From: Marinibacterium sp050389775
GTDB lineage: Bacteria > Pseudomonadota > Alphaproteobacteria > Rhodobacterales > Rhodobacteraceae
Length of the DNA stretch: 64,000 nt
Assembly: GCF_050389775.1 (NCBI RefSeq)
Contig: NZ_CP177145.1
Coordinates: 1-64,000, forward strand
Reading direction: 5' to 3'
Shown here: piece by piece, positions 1 through 8,295 of the stretch
How positions within the stretch are numbered: the first letter of the stretch is position 1
Layout of the letters: every line of letters starts with the position of its first letter
Notes under the pieces: model-generated
What the model saw: the letters and a program-made list of their open reading frames with translations, nothing else
What the model was told of the DNA's origin: nothing
The model's database searches: none
Position numbers and translations under genes: made by a program

Positions 1-1
1 C

Positions 2-346
2 GCGGAAGTGATGGTAAAGGCGGTCCGGGTCCAGATCGCCCAGGTTGTGGTCAACCTCCTGCGCAACGCGATCGAAGCCATTGCCGAGGCCGACCCCGCC
101 GAACGGCGGGTCATGGTCTCGGCCCTGCTGCAGGGCGATGTCCTGCGCGTCGACGTGCTGGACACCGGGCCCGGTATTGCGGAGGGCGTGGAGTTGTTCA
201 CCCAGTTCGAAACGACCAAGACCAGCGGCATGGGCCTTGGCCTGTCGATCAGCCGCAGCCTGATCGAATCCAACGGCGGGCGGATCTGGTGCGACAGCAC
301 CGCCTCCGGCGCCCGGTTCAGTTTCACCGTGCCGCTTGAAGGATAG
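2..346 (+). CDS. Sensor histidine kinase, C-terminal part (cut by window edge)
   Basis: Only the ATP-binding end of a sensor histidine kinase is present; the reading frame runs in from the left edge. Visible motifs are the N box (NLLRNAIEA), the G1 box (DTGPGI) and the G2 box (GMGLGLSISRSLIESNGG), which form the HATPase_c nucleotide pocket. The protein ends in FTVPLEG. The next gene, a FixJ-type response regulator, begins 4 nt after the stop, so the two form a two-component pair and are probably co-transcribed. The sensor domain lies outside the window, so the signal cannot be named. The FixL/FixJ-like arrangement is a family resemblance only. Confidence 0.9.
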   Translation, partial: AEVMVKAVRVQIAQVVVNLLRNAIEAIAEADPAERRVMVSALLQGDVLRVDVLDTGPGIAEGVELFTQFETTKTSGMGLGLSISRSLIESNGGRIWCDSTASGARFSFTVPLEG

Positions 347-350
347 GCCG

Positions 351-1025
351 ATGGCAGACGATTTCTCCGACGATCCCCCGGTCGGCCCCGACGATCTCAA
401 GGCCGGCTGCCGGGTCTACCTCGTGGATGACGAGGCCGACGTGCGCACCTCGCTGTCGCGGGCGCTTGGCCTGCGCGGCTACCAGGTCCTGGCCTCGGGC
501 TCGGCCAGCGACTTCCTCGCGGCCTATGATGCCGCCCTGCCCGGCTGCCTGGTGCTGGATTACGGCATGCCCCAGATGAACGGGCTGGAACTGCAGCGGC
601 TGCTCAAGGACCGGGGGATCTCGATCCCGATCATCTTCATCACCGGGCACGGCGGCGTGCCGGAATCGGTGCAGGCCATGAAGATGGGCGCGATGGATTT
701 CCTCGAAAAGCCGTTCAAGCAATCGATCCTGGTCGAACGGATCGACGCCGCCTTTGTCCAGGACCGCAAGCGCCGCGATGCCGAAAGCCGCTTTACCGAC
801 CTGCGCAGCCGTCACGACACCCTGACCGACCGCGAGGCCGAGATCGCCCGCCTGATGGTCACCCGGCCCGGGGCCAATTCCTCCAAGGACATCGCCCGCC
901 AGCTGGACATCAGCCCGCGCACCGTCGACCACCACCGCGCCCGCATCCTGGAAAAGATGGGCGTGGGCACCGTGGCCGAACTGGTCGAATCCGCGATGAA
1001 GGCCCGGCTGTTTCCCGACAGCTGA
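351..1025 (+). CDS. FixJ/LuxR-type response regulator
   Basis: A 224-residue regulator with an N-terminal receiver domain (about residues 20-135) and a C-terminal LuxR/FixJ helix-turn-helix (about 155-220). Receiver residues are visible: acidic pair D26-D27, phospho-acceptor D70 in LVLDYGMPQMNG, T98 in FITGHG and K120 in LEKPFK. The HTH contains DIARQLDISPRTVDHHRARI. The ATG at 351 is preferred over an in-frame TTG at 336 because GAAGGA precedes it at good spacing and it follows the kinase stop by 4 nt. It should be phosphorylated by the upstream kinase and act as a transcription factor; targets are unknown. It converges with ectR, with only 3 nt between the two stop codons. Confidence 0.93.
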   Translation: MADDFSDDPPVGPDDLKAGCRVYLVDDEADVRTSLSRALGLRGYQVLASGSASDFLAAYDAALPGCLVLDYGMPQMNGLELQRLLKDRGISIPIIFITGHGGVPESVQAMKMGAMDFLEKPFKQSILVERIDAAFVQDRKRRDAESRFTDLRSRHDTLTDREAEIARLMVTRPGANSSKDIARQLDISPRTVDHHRARILEKMGVGTVAELVESAMKARLFPDS

Positions 1026-1040
1026 ACCCTAGCTGTCGGG
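1014..1040. terminator. Hairpin spanning two convergent stop codons
   Basis: CCCGACAGCT (1014-1023) pairs perfectly with AGCTGTCGGG (1031-1040) across a 7-nt loop. The stem contains the last codons of both the response regulator and ectR, which is why both proteins end in the residues PDS. No clear T-run follows on either strand, so termination is only probable. Confidence 0.5.
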
Positions 1041-1544
1041 CCGGTCCAGCCCGCCCCGGCCTGGCCGGATCTCGCCCGTGGTCAGCACCGGCGAGGCGTC
1101 GATCTGCTCGGCGTCCAGCATGCCCGCCACCCGTTCCAGAGATGACACCAGCTGCGCCTGCTCCCAGTCGGCCAGCCCTTCAAAGGCCCGCACATAGCGT
1201 TGCTGCAGCGCATCCGGCGCCACTTCCATCCGGGCATGGCCGGCCTGGGTGATCACCACGTTGGTCTGCCGTCGGTCGATCCGCGACGGCTGGCGTTCCA
1301 CCAGCCCGCGCGCCACCAGCTTGTCGACCAGCGTGGTCACCGTCGCCTGGCTGACCCCCATCTGCGTCGCAAGTGCCTTTGGCGTCACGCTTTCCCGCCC
1401 GTCGACGATCTGCAGCACCCGCAGCTGTGCCGGCGTCAGGCCGGCCGCACTGGCCAGGTCGCGTTCGTACATCTCGGTCGCCCGCAGGATCCTGCGGAGC
1501 GCGATCAGGCTGTCATCCAGCCGGTCTGGGCGGGTCGGTTGCAT
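1029..1544 (-). CDS. ectR: MarR-family regulator, probable ectoine operon repressor EctR
   Basis: A 171-residue MarR-type winged-helix protein. The HTH lies around PKALATQMGVSQATVTTLVDKLVARGLV and the wing around DRRQTNVVIT. It is divergent from ectA; EctR-type MarR repressors in this position are known from other ectoine operons. The ATG at 1544 was chosen; a GTG at 1559 is in frame and would add five residues. Three copies of a 17-bp pseudo-palindrome lie in the ectR-ectA gap, one close to its own start, which suggests autoregulation as well as control of ectABC-ask. MarR membership is clear. The EctR role rests on position and operators. Confidence 0.85.
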   Translation of the reverse strand: MQPTRPDRLDDSLIALRRILRATEMYERDLASAAGLTPAQLRVLQIVDGRESVTPKALATQMGVSQATVTTLVDKLVARGLVERQPSRIDRRQTNVVITQAGHARMEVAPDALQQRYVRAFEGLADWEQAQLVSSLERVAGMLDAEQIDASPVLTTGEIRPGRGGLDRPDS

Positions 1545-1572
1545 GACCCATCTTCGCACAGCCTGAGGAAAA

Positions 1573-1589
1573 GCTTCAATAGGCTAAGC
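1573..1589. promoter_or_regulatory. Operator-like pseudo-palindrome 1 (predicted EctR site)
   Basis: GCTTCA-N5-CTAAGC, matching the pattern GCTTAG-N5-CTAAGC shared by three sites in the ectR-ectA gap. It lies just upstream of the ectR start codon and could serve autoregulation. The 17-bp length and symmetry suit a MarR dimer. Confidence 0.6.
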
Positions 1590-1634
1590 TTTGTTGGTTG
1601 ATGCTTTATGACCCGAACCGGTGTCATCCTATCT

Positions 1635-1651
1635 GCTTGAGCTGCCTAAGC
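1635..1651. promoter_or_regulatory. Operator-like pseudo-palindrome 2 (predicted EctR site)
   Basis: GCTTGA-N5-CTAAGC. This middle copy has the same right half-site, CTAAGC, as the other two and a left half one base from GCTTAG apart from the swapped last pair. Confidence 0.6.
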
Positions 1652-1720
1652 TTTTTCAGCCCTGATTTCCGTAGGAAATTGGCGGACACGGGGAAGAACC
1701 GGAAAAATATCCTTCAGTCG

Positions 1721-1749
1721 TTGAAATTTTTAGTAAAGGAATATATTTA
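1721..1749 (+). promoter_or_regulatory. Likely ectA promoter
   Basis: TTGAAA (1721-1726) and TATTTA (1744-1749) are separated by 17 bp, a good sigma-70 fit, about 35 bp before the ectA start. Operator copy 3 starts inside the -10 element, so bound repressor would block polymerase. Confidence 0.6.
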
Positions 1750-1761
1750 GACCACCTAAGC
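1745..1761. promoter_or_regulatory. Operator-like pseudo-palindrome 3 (predicted EctR site over ectA -10)
   Basis: ATTTAG-N5-CTAAGC. Its left half overlaps the predicted -10 element of the ectA promoter, which makes it the copy best placed for direct repression. Confidence 0.6.
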
Positions 1762-1783
1762 AATCCACGAGGACGCCGGACAG

Positions 1784-2317
1784 ATGCCGAAAGACACCGA
1801 CATGCCCAGGGCCACAGGGCTCCGCCTACGCAAACCCGATGCGACCGACGGGGCGGGAATCTGGGAGCTGGTGCGCAGCTGCAAGCCGCTCGACGAGAAC
1901 TCGATGTATTGCAACCTCGTGCAGGCCGATCACTTCCGGGACACCTGCGTCGTGGCCGAAAAGGACGGCGATATCGTCGGCTGGATCTCGGGGCACATGA
2001 TCCCCGCCCAGGACGCGCTGTTCGTCTGGCAGGTCGCCGTCAGCCCCGCCGCCCGCGGCATGGGGCTGGGCAAGAAGATGCTGCTGGAACTGACCAACCG
2101 CGACGCCTGCGAAGATGCCCGCGCGCTCAAGACCACGATCACCCGCGACAACGACGCCTCCTGGGCGCTGTTCCGCAGCTTTGCCACCGATATCGGCGGC
2201 GAACTGGACGACGAACCGCATTTCGAGCGCGAAGCCCATTTCGACGGCCAGCACGCGACCGAGCACATGGTCACCATCGACCTGCCCGAGCCGGCGCCGC
2301 TCGCCCGCGTGGCCTGA
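1784..2317 (+). CDS. ectA: L-2,4-diaminobutyrate acetyltransferase EctA
   Basis: A 177-residue GNAT-fold enzyme that acetylates L-2,4-diaminobutyrate with acetyl-CoA, the second step of ectoine synthesis. The acetyl-CoA binding segment is VAVSPAARGMGLGKKML, and the substrate-side segment LDENSMYCNL is typical of EctA. The ATG at 1784 has a GAGG upstream at workable spacing. It is the first gene of ectA-ectB-ectC-ask, preceded by the predicted promoter and EctR sites. The length matches the family. Confidence 0.97.
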   Translation: MPKDTDMPRATGLRLRKPDATDGAGIWELVRSCKPLDENSMYCNLVQADHFRDTCVVAEKDGDIVGWISGHMIPAQDALFVWQVAVSPAARGMGLGKKMLLELTNRDACEDARALKTTITRDNDASWALFRSFATDIGGELDDEPHFEREAHFDGQHATEHMVTIDLPEPAPLARVA

Positions 2318-2359
2318 GCCCCCTCCCCCTACATCACCGAACAACCGAAAGGACGCCTC

Positions 2360-3649
2360 ATGCCCAAGGACATGACCGTTACAACTGACATTTTCGAACG
2401 CCGTGAAAGTGCCGCCCGCTCCTATTGCCGCGGCATGCCGGCGGTCTTTGCCTCGGCCTCCGGGTCCGAGCTGAAGGACGACGACGGCAAGACCTATATC
2501 GACTTTCTCGCCGGCTGTTCCTCGCTGAACTACGGCCACAACGACCCCGACATGAAGGCCGCGCTGATCGACCATATCGCCAGCGACGGCATCGCGCATG
2601 GTCTCGATCTGCACACCTCGACGAAAAGCGATTTCCTCGAGGCCTTCGACCGCCACATCCTGGCCCCGCGCGGCATGGATCACCGCGTGATGTTCACCGG
2701 CCCGACCGGCGCCAATGCCGTCGAGGCCGCGATGAAGATCGCCCGCAAGGTTACCGGCCGCACCAACATCATCGCCTTTACCAACGGCTTTCACGGCGTG
2801 ACCATGGGTGCGCTGGCCGCCACCGGCAACGGCTATCACCGCGGCGGCGCGGCCATGGCCACCCAGGGCGTGACGCGCATGCCCTTCGATGGCTTTGCCG
2901 AGGGCGTCGACAGCGCCGCCCTGCTCGACCAGATGCTGTCGGATGCCTCGGGCGGCGTCGATGCCCCGGCCGCGATCATGTTCGAGACCGTCCAGGGCGA
3001 AGGCGGGCTGAATGCCGCGTCGGCCGATTGGATCCGCGCCGTGGAACGCGTCGCGCGCAAGCATGGCGCCCTGCTGATCATCGACGACATCCAGGCCGGC
3101 TGCGGCCGCACCGGCACGTTCTTCTCCTTCGAGGACATGGGCGTGACGCCCGACATCGTCACCATGGCCAAGTCGGTCTCCGGTTTCGGCCTGCCGCTGG
3201 CCATGGTCCTGGTGCGCCCCGAACATGACGTCTTCGGCCCGGCCGAGCACAATGGCACCTTCCGGGGCAACACCCATGCCTTTGTCACCGCCCGCGTCGC
3301 GATCGAGAAATTCTGGGCCACCCCGGCGTTCCAGGACGAGCTGGCCACAAAGGCCGCCAACATGACCCGCGCCCTGCGCGAGATCGCCGCCGAGATCCCC
3401 GGCGCACGGCTCAAGGGCCGTGGCCTGATGCAGGGCGTCGACGTCGGGTCGGGCGCGCTGGCCGCCGATATCTGTGCCCGTGCCTATGACCGCCGCCTGG
3501 TGATCGAAACCTCGGGCAGCGAGGACCAGGTCGTCAAGATCCTGGCCCCGCTGACCACATCCACCGAGACCTTCGACTATGGGTTCAACATCCTGCTGGA
3601 CGTGACCCGTGACGCGATGGCCGAACAGAACGACAAGGAGACCGCATAA
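2360..3649 (+). CDS. ectB: Diaminobutyrate-2-oxoglutarate transaminase EctB
   Basis: A 429-residue class III PLP aminotransferase that makes L-2,4-diaminobutyrate from aspartate semialdehyde and glutamate, the first committed step of ectoine synthesis. The PLP lysine is K271 in VTMAKSVSGFGLPLA; IIDDIQAGCGRTG carries the PLP-ring aspartate. The GPTGANAVEAAMK and FHGVTMGA segments are also typical. AAAGGA precedes the ATG. It starts 42 nt after ectA and its TAA overlaps the ectC ATG by one base, consistent with translational coupling. Confidence 0.97.
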   Translation: MPKDMTVTTDIFERRESAARSYCRGMPAVFASASGSELKDDDGKTYIDFLAGCSSLNYGHNDPDMKAALIDHIASDGIAHGLDLHTSTKSDFLEAFDRHILAPRGMDHRVMFTGPTGANAVEAAMKIARKVTGRTNIIAFTNGFHGVTMGALAATGNGYHRGGAAMATQGVTRMPFDGFAEGVDSAALLDQMLSDASGGVDAPAAIMFETVQGEGGLNAASADWIRAVERVARKHGALLIIDDIQAGCGRTGTFFSFEDMGVTPDIVTMAKSVSGFGLPLAMVLVRPEHDVFGPAEHNGTFRGNTHAFVTARVAIEKFWATPAFQDELATKAANMTRALREIAAEIPGARLKGRGLMQGVDVGSGALAADICARAYDRRLVIETSGSEDQVVKILAPLTTSTETFDYGFNILLDVTRDAMAEQNDKETA

Positions 3650-4041
3650 TGATTGTCCGCGATTTCAACCAGATCATCGAAAACGAAAAAGACCGCGTGG
3701 TGAAAGACGCCAAGTGGTCGTCGGTGCGGATGCTGCTGGCCAGCGACGGGATGGGCTTTTCCTTCCACATCACCTTCCTCGAGGAAGGCTCCGAGCACAC
3801 GTTCGAGTACAAGAACCATTTCGAAAGCGTCTATTGCATGCAGGGCAAGGGCCGGATCACCGACCTGGCCACGGGCGAGACGCATGAAATCCGCCCCGGC
3901 GTGATGTATGCGCTCAACGAGCACGACCGCCACACGCTGGTGGCCGACGAAGAGCTGGTCATGGCCTGCGTCTTCAACCCGCCCGTCACCGGGACCGAAG
4001 TGCACCGTGCCGACGGGTCCTATGCGCTGGAAGATGCCTGA
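3649..4041 (+). CDS. ectC: L-ectoine synthase EctC
   Basis: A 130-residue cupin that cyclises N-gamma-acetyl-diaminobutyrate to ectoine. It begins MIVRDFNQIIENEKD, and the cupin core SFHITFLEEGSEHTFEYKN followed by HEIRPGVMYALNEHDRH carries the family's metal/substrate residues. It overlaps ectB by one base and the aspartokinase gene begins within its last codons. No ectoine hydroxylase (ectD) follows, so the expected end product is ectoine only. Confidence 0.97.
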   Translation: MIVRDFNQIIENEKDRVVKDAKWSSVRMLLASDGMGFSFHITFLEEGSEHTFEYKNHFESVYCMQGKGRITDLATGETHEIRPGVMYALNEHDRHTLVADEELVMACVFNPPVTGTEVHRADGSYALEDA

Positions 4042-5464
4042 CCCGGTCGCCATGTCCCATACAGTCGAAAAAATCGGCGGCACGTCGATGAGCCGCGTGA
4101 ACGAGCTGATGGACACGCTGTTCCTCGGCCCCAAGGACCCCTATGGTCGGATCTTCGTGGTCTCGGCCTTCGGGGGCATCACCAACCTGCTGCTCGAACA
4201 CAAGAAAACGGGCGAACCGGGAGTTTATGCCCTGTTCGCCAACAACGACAGCGAGCATGGCTGGCATGACGGGCTGGACCGTGTTGCGCAAGCGATGAAA
4301 GAGGCCCATGCCGCCGTTCTGGACCACCGCGCCGACGTGCGGGTCGCCGACGAGTTCGTGCATGACCGCGTCCACGGCGTGCGCAACTGCCTGATCGACC
4401 TGCAGCGCCTGTGTTCTTACAGCCATTTCCAGCTGTCCGAACACCTGGCCCAGACGCGCGAGCTGCTCTCCGGGCTGGGTGAGACACATTCGGCCTTCGT
4501 GACCTCGCTGCTGCTGCAACGCGCCGGCGTTGACGCGCGGTTTGTCGACCTGTCCGGATGGCGGGACGAAGGCGACCTGTCGCTGCACGATCGGATCACC
4601 ACGGCCTTCCAGGACATCGACCCGAGCGCCGAACTGCCCATCGTGACCGGCTATGCCCAATGCGCCGAAGGGCTGATGAGCCGATATGACCGCGGCTATT
4701 CCGAGGTGACCTTCTCGCGCATTGCGGCCCTGACCGGCGCGCGTGAGGCGATCATTCACAAGGAATTCCACCTGTCGTCGGCCGATCCCAAGATCGTCGG
4801 CGAGGACGCCGTCCGCAAGCTGGGCCGCACGAATTTCGACGTGGCGGATCAGCTGTCGAACATGGGGATGGAGGCCATTCACCCGAAGGCCGCCAAGACC
4901 CTGCGCCAGTCCGGCGTGCCCCTTCGCGTGACAAATGCCTTTGATCCGCAGGATCCGGGTACGCTGATCGACGATCAACCGGCGGACCAGCCGGCCGTCG
5001 AGATGGTCACGGGCCTGGACATCATCGCGCTGGAAGTGTTCGAACAGGACATGGTCGGCGTCAAAGGCTATGATGCGGCGATCCTAGACGTTCTGACGCG
5101 CCACAAGGTGCGGATCGTGTCCAAGGTGTCGAACGCCAACACGATCACCCATTACCTGGACAGTTCGCTCAAGGTCATGCGCCGCGTGGAAAACGATATC
5201 TCTGCACTCTACCCCGCCGCCATGATTTCGTCGCGCACGCTGTCGCTGGCATCGGTCATTGGGCGTGATCTGAATGGCCTGTCAGTGCTTACACGGGGCC
5301 TGACGGCCATTGCATCCGCCGGGCTCGAAGCCTTGGGTGCAACGCAAGGCCCGCGCAATGTCGACGTTCAGTTCATTCTTGAGCGTGACGATCTGCAACC
5401 CACGATCAAGGCACTGCATGACGCCTTGATCGATACGTCGGTGGGCCTTCAAAAGGCCGCCTGA
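4034..5464 (+). CDS. ask: Ectoine-operon aspartokinase (Ask_Ect)
   Basis: A 476-residue aspartokinase that phosphorylates L-aspartate to feed aspartate semialdehyde into the ectoine branch. The N-terminal kinase signature is VEKIGGTSMSRV, and the C-terminal part carries ACT-like segments (VRIVSKVSNANTITHYLDSS). Dedicated aspartokinases of this type are known in ectABC-ask operons. The ATG at 4034 overlaps ectC by 8 nt; a second in-frame ATG at 4052 (MSHTVEKIGG) is equally possible. The open frame extends upstream to 3908 inside ectC but that part is not credible coding. A strong terminator follows. Confidence 0.93.
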   Translation: MPDPVAMSHTVEKIGGTSMSRVNELMDTLFLGPKDPYGRIFVVSAFGGITNLLLEHKKTGEPGVYALFANNDSEHGWHDGLDRVAQAMKEAHAAVLDHRADVRVADEFVHDRVHGVRNCLIDLQRLCSYSHFQLSEHLAQTRELLSGLGETHSAFVTSLLLQRAGVDARFVDLSGWRDEGDLSLHDRITTAFQDIDPSAELPIVTGYAQCAEGLMSRYDRGYSEVTFSRIAALTGAREAIIHKEFHLSSADPKIVGEDAVRKLGRTNFDVADQLSNMGMEAIHPKAAKTLRQSGVPLRVTNAFDPQDPGTLIDDQPADQPAVEMVTGLDIIALEVFEQDMVGVKGYDAAILDVLTRHKVRIVSKVSNANTITHYLDSSLKVMRRVENDISALYPAAMISSRTLSLASVIGRDLNGLSVLTRGLTAIASAGLEALGATQGPRNVDVQFILERDDLQPTIKALHDALIDTSVGLQKAA

Positions 5465-5483
5465 CGGCCCTATCGCACAAACG

Positions 5484-5518
5484 AAACAGCCCCGCCGTTC
5501 ATTACGGCGGGGCTGTTT
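5484..5518 (+). terminator. Rho-independent terminator after the ectoine operon
   Basis: A perfect 14-bp stem, AAACAGCCCCGCCG with CGGCGGGGCTGTTT, around a 7-nt loop, ending in TTT. It is positioned to end ectABC-ask, and the A-rich left arm could also serve the leftward parB transcript. Confidence 0.9.
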
Positions 5519-5524
5519 CCATGC

Positions 5525-5540
5525 GTCTCGCGCGCGTGAC
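5525..5540. promoter_or_regulatory. parS-like 16-bp palindrome, copy 1
   Basis: GTCTCGCGCGCGTGAC, one change from a perfect form of the motif GTCTCGC-RY-GCGAGAC that occurs four times around parAB-rep and is a likely ParB-binding centromere element. Confidence 0.55.
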
Positions 5541-5562
5541 GCCTACGGCATCGTTACATTTG

Positions 5563-5600
5563 CAACTTGATCCGTCTCGCGTGCGAGACGGATCAAGTTG
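5563..5600. promoter_or_regulatory. parS-like palindrome, copy 2, inside a 38-bp inverted repeat
   Basis: The 16-bp core GTCTCGCGTGCGAGAC (5574-5589) is embedded in perfect 18-bp arms (5563-5580 and 5583-5600) with a 2-bp centre. The right arm includes the parB stop codon. The extended symmetry makes it the best candidate for the main ParB loading site; it could also fold as the parB transcript terminator. Confidence 0.7.
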
Positions 5601-6684
5601 TTGAAGCCTTACCGAGCCGTTCCAAGAGCTGCTCCAGCTCTTCCTGATCCGACACATCGAGGCCCTTGATTTCGACTAGGACGCGCCCTTTCTTCGCCGT
5701 GCCTGCGATCATCAGGCCCGAGGCTTCATCCATCCAGTCTCCGCGCATCTCTTCCTGACGTTTTTCCGCCTTACGGTCGGCAAACACACCTTTTCGAGAT
5801 ACAAAATTCTCAAGCAGCAGGATCTCTTCCGTCGCTTCAGAGAACTTCTCCCCGCGATCCAGCAGCACCGCTGTCAGCTCGTCTCCCCTGCCCTCTTTCA
5901 ACGTCTGCGCAAGTCGTGCGCCTAAGCGCTCACCAATCGCCTCCGGGTAATCCAGGTAACTGCCGATCATCTTGTGGATCACGGTGAAGTTCCGAATCTT
6001 GTAGCGCCGGTTACGGCTGGAATTCGCAAACAGAATCTGGATGGCCTCTTCCACATCCCCGCAAATTCCCTGCTCAGCCGCGAGACAACAGATGCGCCCA
6101 CGCTCGTAAAAGCTCACATCCTGCCGGATCTCGTTCTCTTCGATCATCGCGATCATGGCGTCGACCGTCTCGGGCCGTTCCGTGACCAGGGCTTTCACTG
6201 TCTCGAACTGCGGATCATCCGTTTCCGCCAGCAGCTCCTTCAAGGCGTTCAACCGCCTGTACCCACTCACCAGGTGATACAGCCCTGTCTCCGCATCCGG
6301 CCCGGTAACCTCGATCGGGGTCTGCTGCCCCCTGACCCGAAGGCTGTCTTTCAGTTCCCACCAAGGCTCACCATCGCGATCCAATTGCCTGCGGTCGCGT
6401 GACAGCGCATGGTCATCAATCATGTCCAGGGCAATAAGTTCGACGACCAGCCCAGCCTCGCGCGCCTCGGCCCAGGCTGTCGCATCTGCCTGAAGCCCGT
6501 CCCGTTCTCGTTTCAGGCGCGACAGGTCTTCTTCGATTGACCTGGCCGCCGATCCGGCCACCTGTCCGATCGGCGGCGCCTTGGTCGCAGCCAGCCCCCG
6601 TCGTTCGGCGGCCGACTTCTCGGCGACGTCCCGCATGATCGAAATCGACTCACGATCGATTGCTCCAAGCCTCTTGCGCGTCAT
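5593..6684 (-). CDS. parB: Plasmid partition protein ParB
   Basis: A 363-residue ParB/RepB-type DNA-binding partition protein. The conserved ParB N domain shows LRVRGQQTPIEV, HLVSGYRRLNALKEL and IEENEIRQDVSFYERG; a helical HTH region follows, and the C-terminus (LDVSDQEELEQLLERLG) may dimerise. Its ATG overlaps the parA stop in an ATGA arrangement, so the two are translationally coupled. Third positions are visibly less GC-rich than in the flanking catabolic genes. It should bind the parS-like palindromes nearby, one of which overlaps its own stop codon. Confidence 0.93.
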   Translation of the reverse strand: MTRKRLGAIDRESISIMRDVAEKSAAERRGLAATKAPPIGQVAGSAARSIEEDLSRLKRERDGLQADATAWAEAREAGLVVELIALDMIDDHALSRDRRQLDRDGEPWWELKDSLRVRGQQTPIEVTGPDAETGLYHLVSGYRRLNALKELLAETDDPQFETVKALVTERPETVDAMIAMIEENEIRQDVSFYERGRICCLAAEQGICGDVEEAIQILFANSSRNRRYKIRNFTVIHKMIGSYLDYPEAIGERLGARLAQTLKEGRGDELTAVLLDRGEKFSEATEEILLLENFVSRKGVFADRKAEKRQEEMRGDWMDEASGLMIAGTAKKGRVLVEIKGLDVSDQEELEQLLERLGKASTT

Positions 6685-8051
6685 TCAGCGGCCTCCTTGT
6701 TCTCACGTTCAATCCGATCCCGTTCCCAACACCCGATCAAAAGTCTCTTAAATTCGTGATAACAACGGTCGAACGTCTCGCGCCCGCGACGGTAAGTGTC
6801 GCGATTGAAATCGGTATGGCTGGCCTCGTAAATACCGGACACACGCTCACCGGCCTGCCCAACCAGAGCTGTGAACTCCTGTCGATATTTCGCAACAAAA
6901 TCATCCAGATAGACCTGAATGACATTCGCCAGTTCCGATTGCTGGGCATCGTCATACCGCGTCAGAAGCACTTGCACGGCGTCCCAGGAAAACTTGGGAG
7001 CACTATCACTGAGCCGCGACATACTGTCCTCGATGCTGACAAACGTCGTGTAAAGCATGTCAAAGAAGCGCCCCGTCGAATCGAACTCGATGAAGGATGC
7101 GCCGACGGGAATCAGCAGGATGTCAGCGGCGGACAATGCGTTGATTGTCAGGTAGCCGAGAGCGGGCGGCGTATCGATGAAGATGATGTCGTAATCGTCC
7201 AGCAACCGTTGATCCTCGAGGAACGCATGCAGCGCGTCCCAGAACTGCCAGCTGCGGTGCGTCTGCATCCAGACGGGCACCTGAAATTCGGCCCAGTAGA
7301 GGTTCAATTGCGCGGGTAGGATATCGATCGTCGGCCAATGGGTGCCGAAGATGACATCGTCAGCTGTGACAGACGCAGCCTCGCGCAGGTCTTCGTCCAG
7401 CTCTTCGGACGACAAGTCTTCGACGCCCATCGTCGCGGCGACGTGACGCGCGCGGTGCCAGGCGAGGATGGAATAAGCGGTCTGGCCTTCATCTTCGGCC
7501 ATGAGGCCGAACATCGTGCTCATTGACGCCTGGCTATCGAGATCGATGACCAGGACGCGGTAGCCGTCCAGTGCGGATGCCATGGCCAGGTGCGCGCCGG
7601 TTGTTGTCTTGGAGACGCCACCCTTGAAATTGCAGACGGATACGATCTTGGCAGGCTGGGTGCGGGGACGGTAAGGGCGGTATCCCTTGCCTTGCTGGCC
7701 TTCGGTTTCGAGAAAGTCTCGGATGACGTTGACTTCTTCAAGGGTGAAAGTCTTGGCGCCACCTTGCTTTTCGGCTTCACCCTGGGGGAGTTCGGGGTGG
7801 GCTTTCAGGACGCGGCGCAGATGTTGGGCGGACACGGGCAGCATGAAGGAGGTGATTTCCCAGATACCGAAACGTCTGAGGGACTTTTCGCCATCGGGTT
7901 TGTAGCCTCTTCGCGCGAGGTCATCCCGTGCTCGCATGCAGATTTCGGCAGCGACCGTGAAGCGATCCGTGGTTACCCGCTCAGGAACCGCACCGTGTGC
8001 GTCAGCAGGATCGATGGGTTGAAGGCTGATGGATGGGGGTGTGCTGCTCAT
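6681..8051 (-). CDS. parA: Plasmid partition ATPase ParA (RepA-like)
   Basis: A 456-residue ParA/MinD-type ATPase that segregates the replicon together with ParB and parS. The deviant Walker A is KGGVSKTTT (about residues 143-151), followed by VLVIDLDSQASMS and the Walker B-like IIFIDTPPALGY. A long N-terminal region of about 130 residues with an HTH-like segment (IWEITSFMLPVSAQHLRRVL) is typical of plasmid-type ParA proteins that repress their own promoter. The ATG at 8051 (MSSTPPSISL) is preferred over the 33-codon longer frame beginning at 8150, which would run into a parS-like site. First gene of parAB. Confidence 0.93.
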   Translation of the reverse strand: MSSTPPSISLQPIDPADAHGAVPERVTTDRFTVAAEICMRARDDLARRGYKPDGEKSLRRFGIWEITSFMLPVSAQHLRRVLKAHPELPQGEAEKQGGAKTFTLEEVNVIRDFLETEGQQGKGYRPYRPRTQPAKIVSVCNFKGGVSKTTTGAHLAMASALDGYRVLVIDLDSQASMSTMFGLMAEDEGQTAYSILAWHRARHVAATMGVEDLSSEELDEDLREAASVTADDVIFGTHWPTIDILPAQLNLYWAEFQVPVWMQTHRSWQFWDALHAFLEDQRLLDDYDIIFIDTPPALGYLTINALSAADILLIPVGASFIEFDSTGRFFDMLYTTFVSIEDSMSRLSDSAPKFSWDAVQVLLTRYDDAQQSELANVIQVYLDDFVAKYRQEFTALVGQAGERVSGIYEASHTDFNRDTYRRGRETFDRCYHEFKRLLIGCWERDRIERENKEAAE

Positions 8052-8145
8052 ATCCCGTTGTCCTGAATGTTCGTGTTTTCCCGCGCGATCTCTGTTTTCG
8101 TGAACTTGGCGGTTTTCTTGAATCATACTTGATGAGAGGTAGGGT

Positions 8146-8161
8146 GTCACGCACGCGAGAC
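8146..8161. promoter_or_regulatory. parS-like 16-bp palindrome, copy 3
   Basis: GTCACGCACGCGAGAC, 95 bp upstream of the preferred parA start. One base breaks the symmetry. The position suits ParA/ParB autoregulation as well as partition. Confidence 0.55.
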
Positions 8162-8295
8162 GCCTCTTCTTCCTCGAAATTCCCAGTCAAAAAGAAGAAG
8201 AAACAAACAACAGATACTATGAGTCTCTTTGGAGTCTTTAGTAAATTACTGGTTGGATTTCGTATTTTAAATCATAGGTTTAGATGACTTATGGA

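Noticed and set aside
3908..4033. Upstream part of the aspartokinase frame inside ectC
   Set aside because: It is out of frame with ectC, encodes Arg/Trp/Pro-rich nonsense, and family members start at the conserved VEKIGGTSM region.
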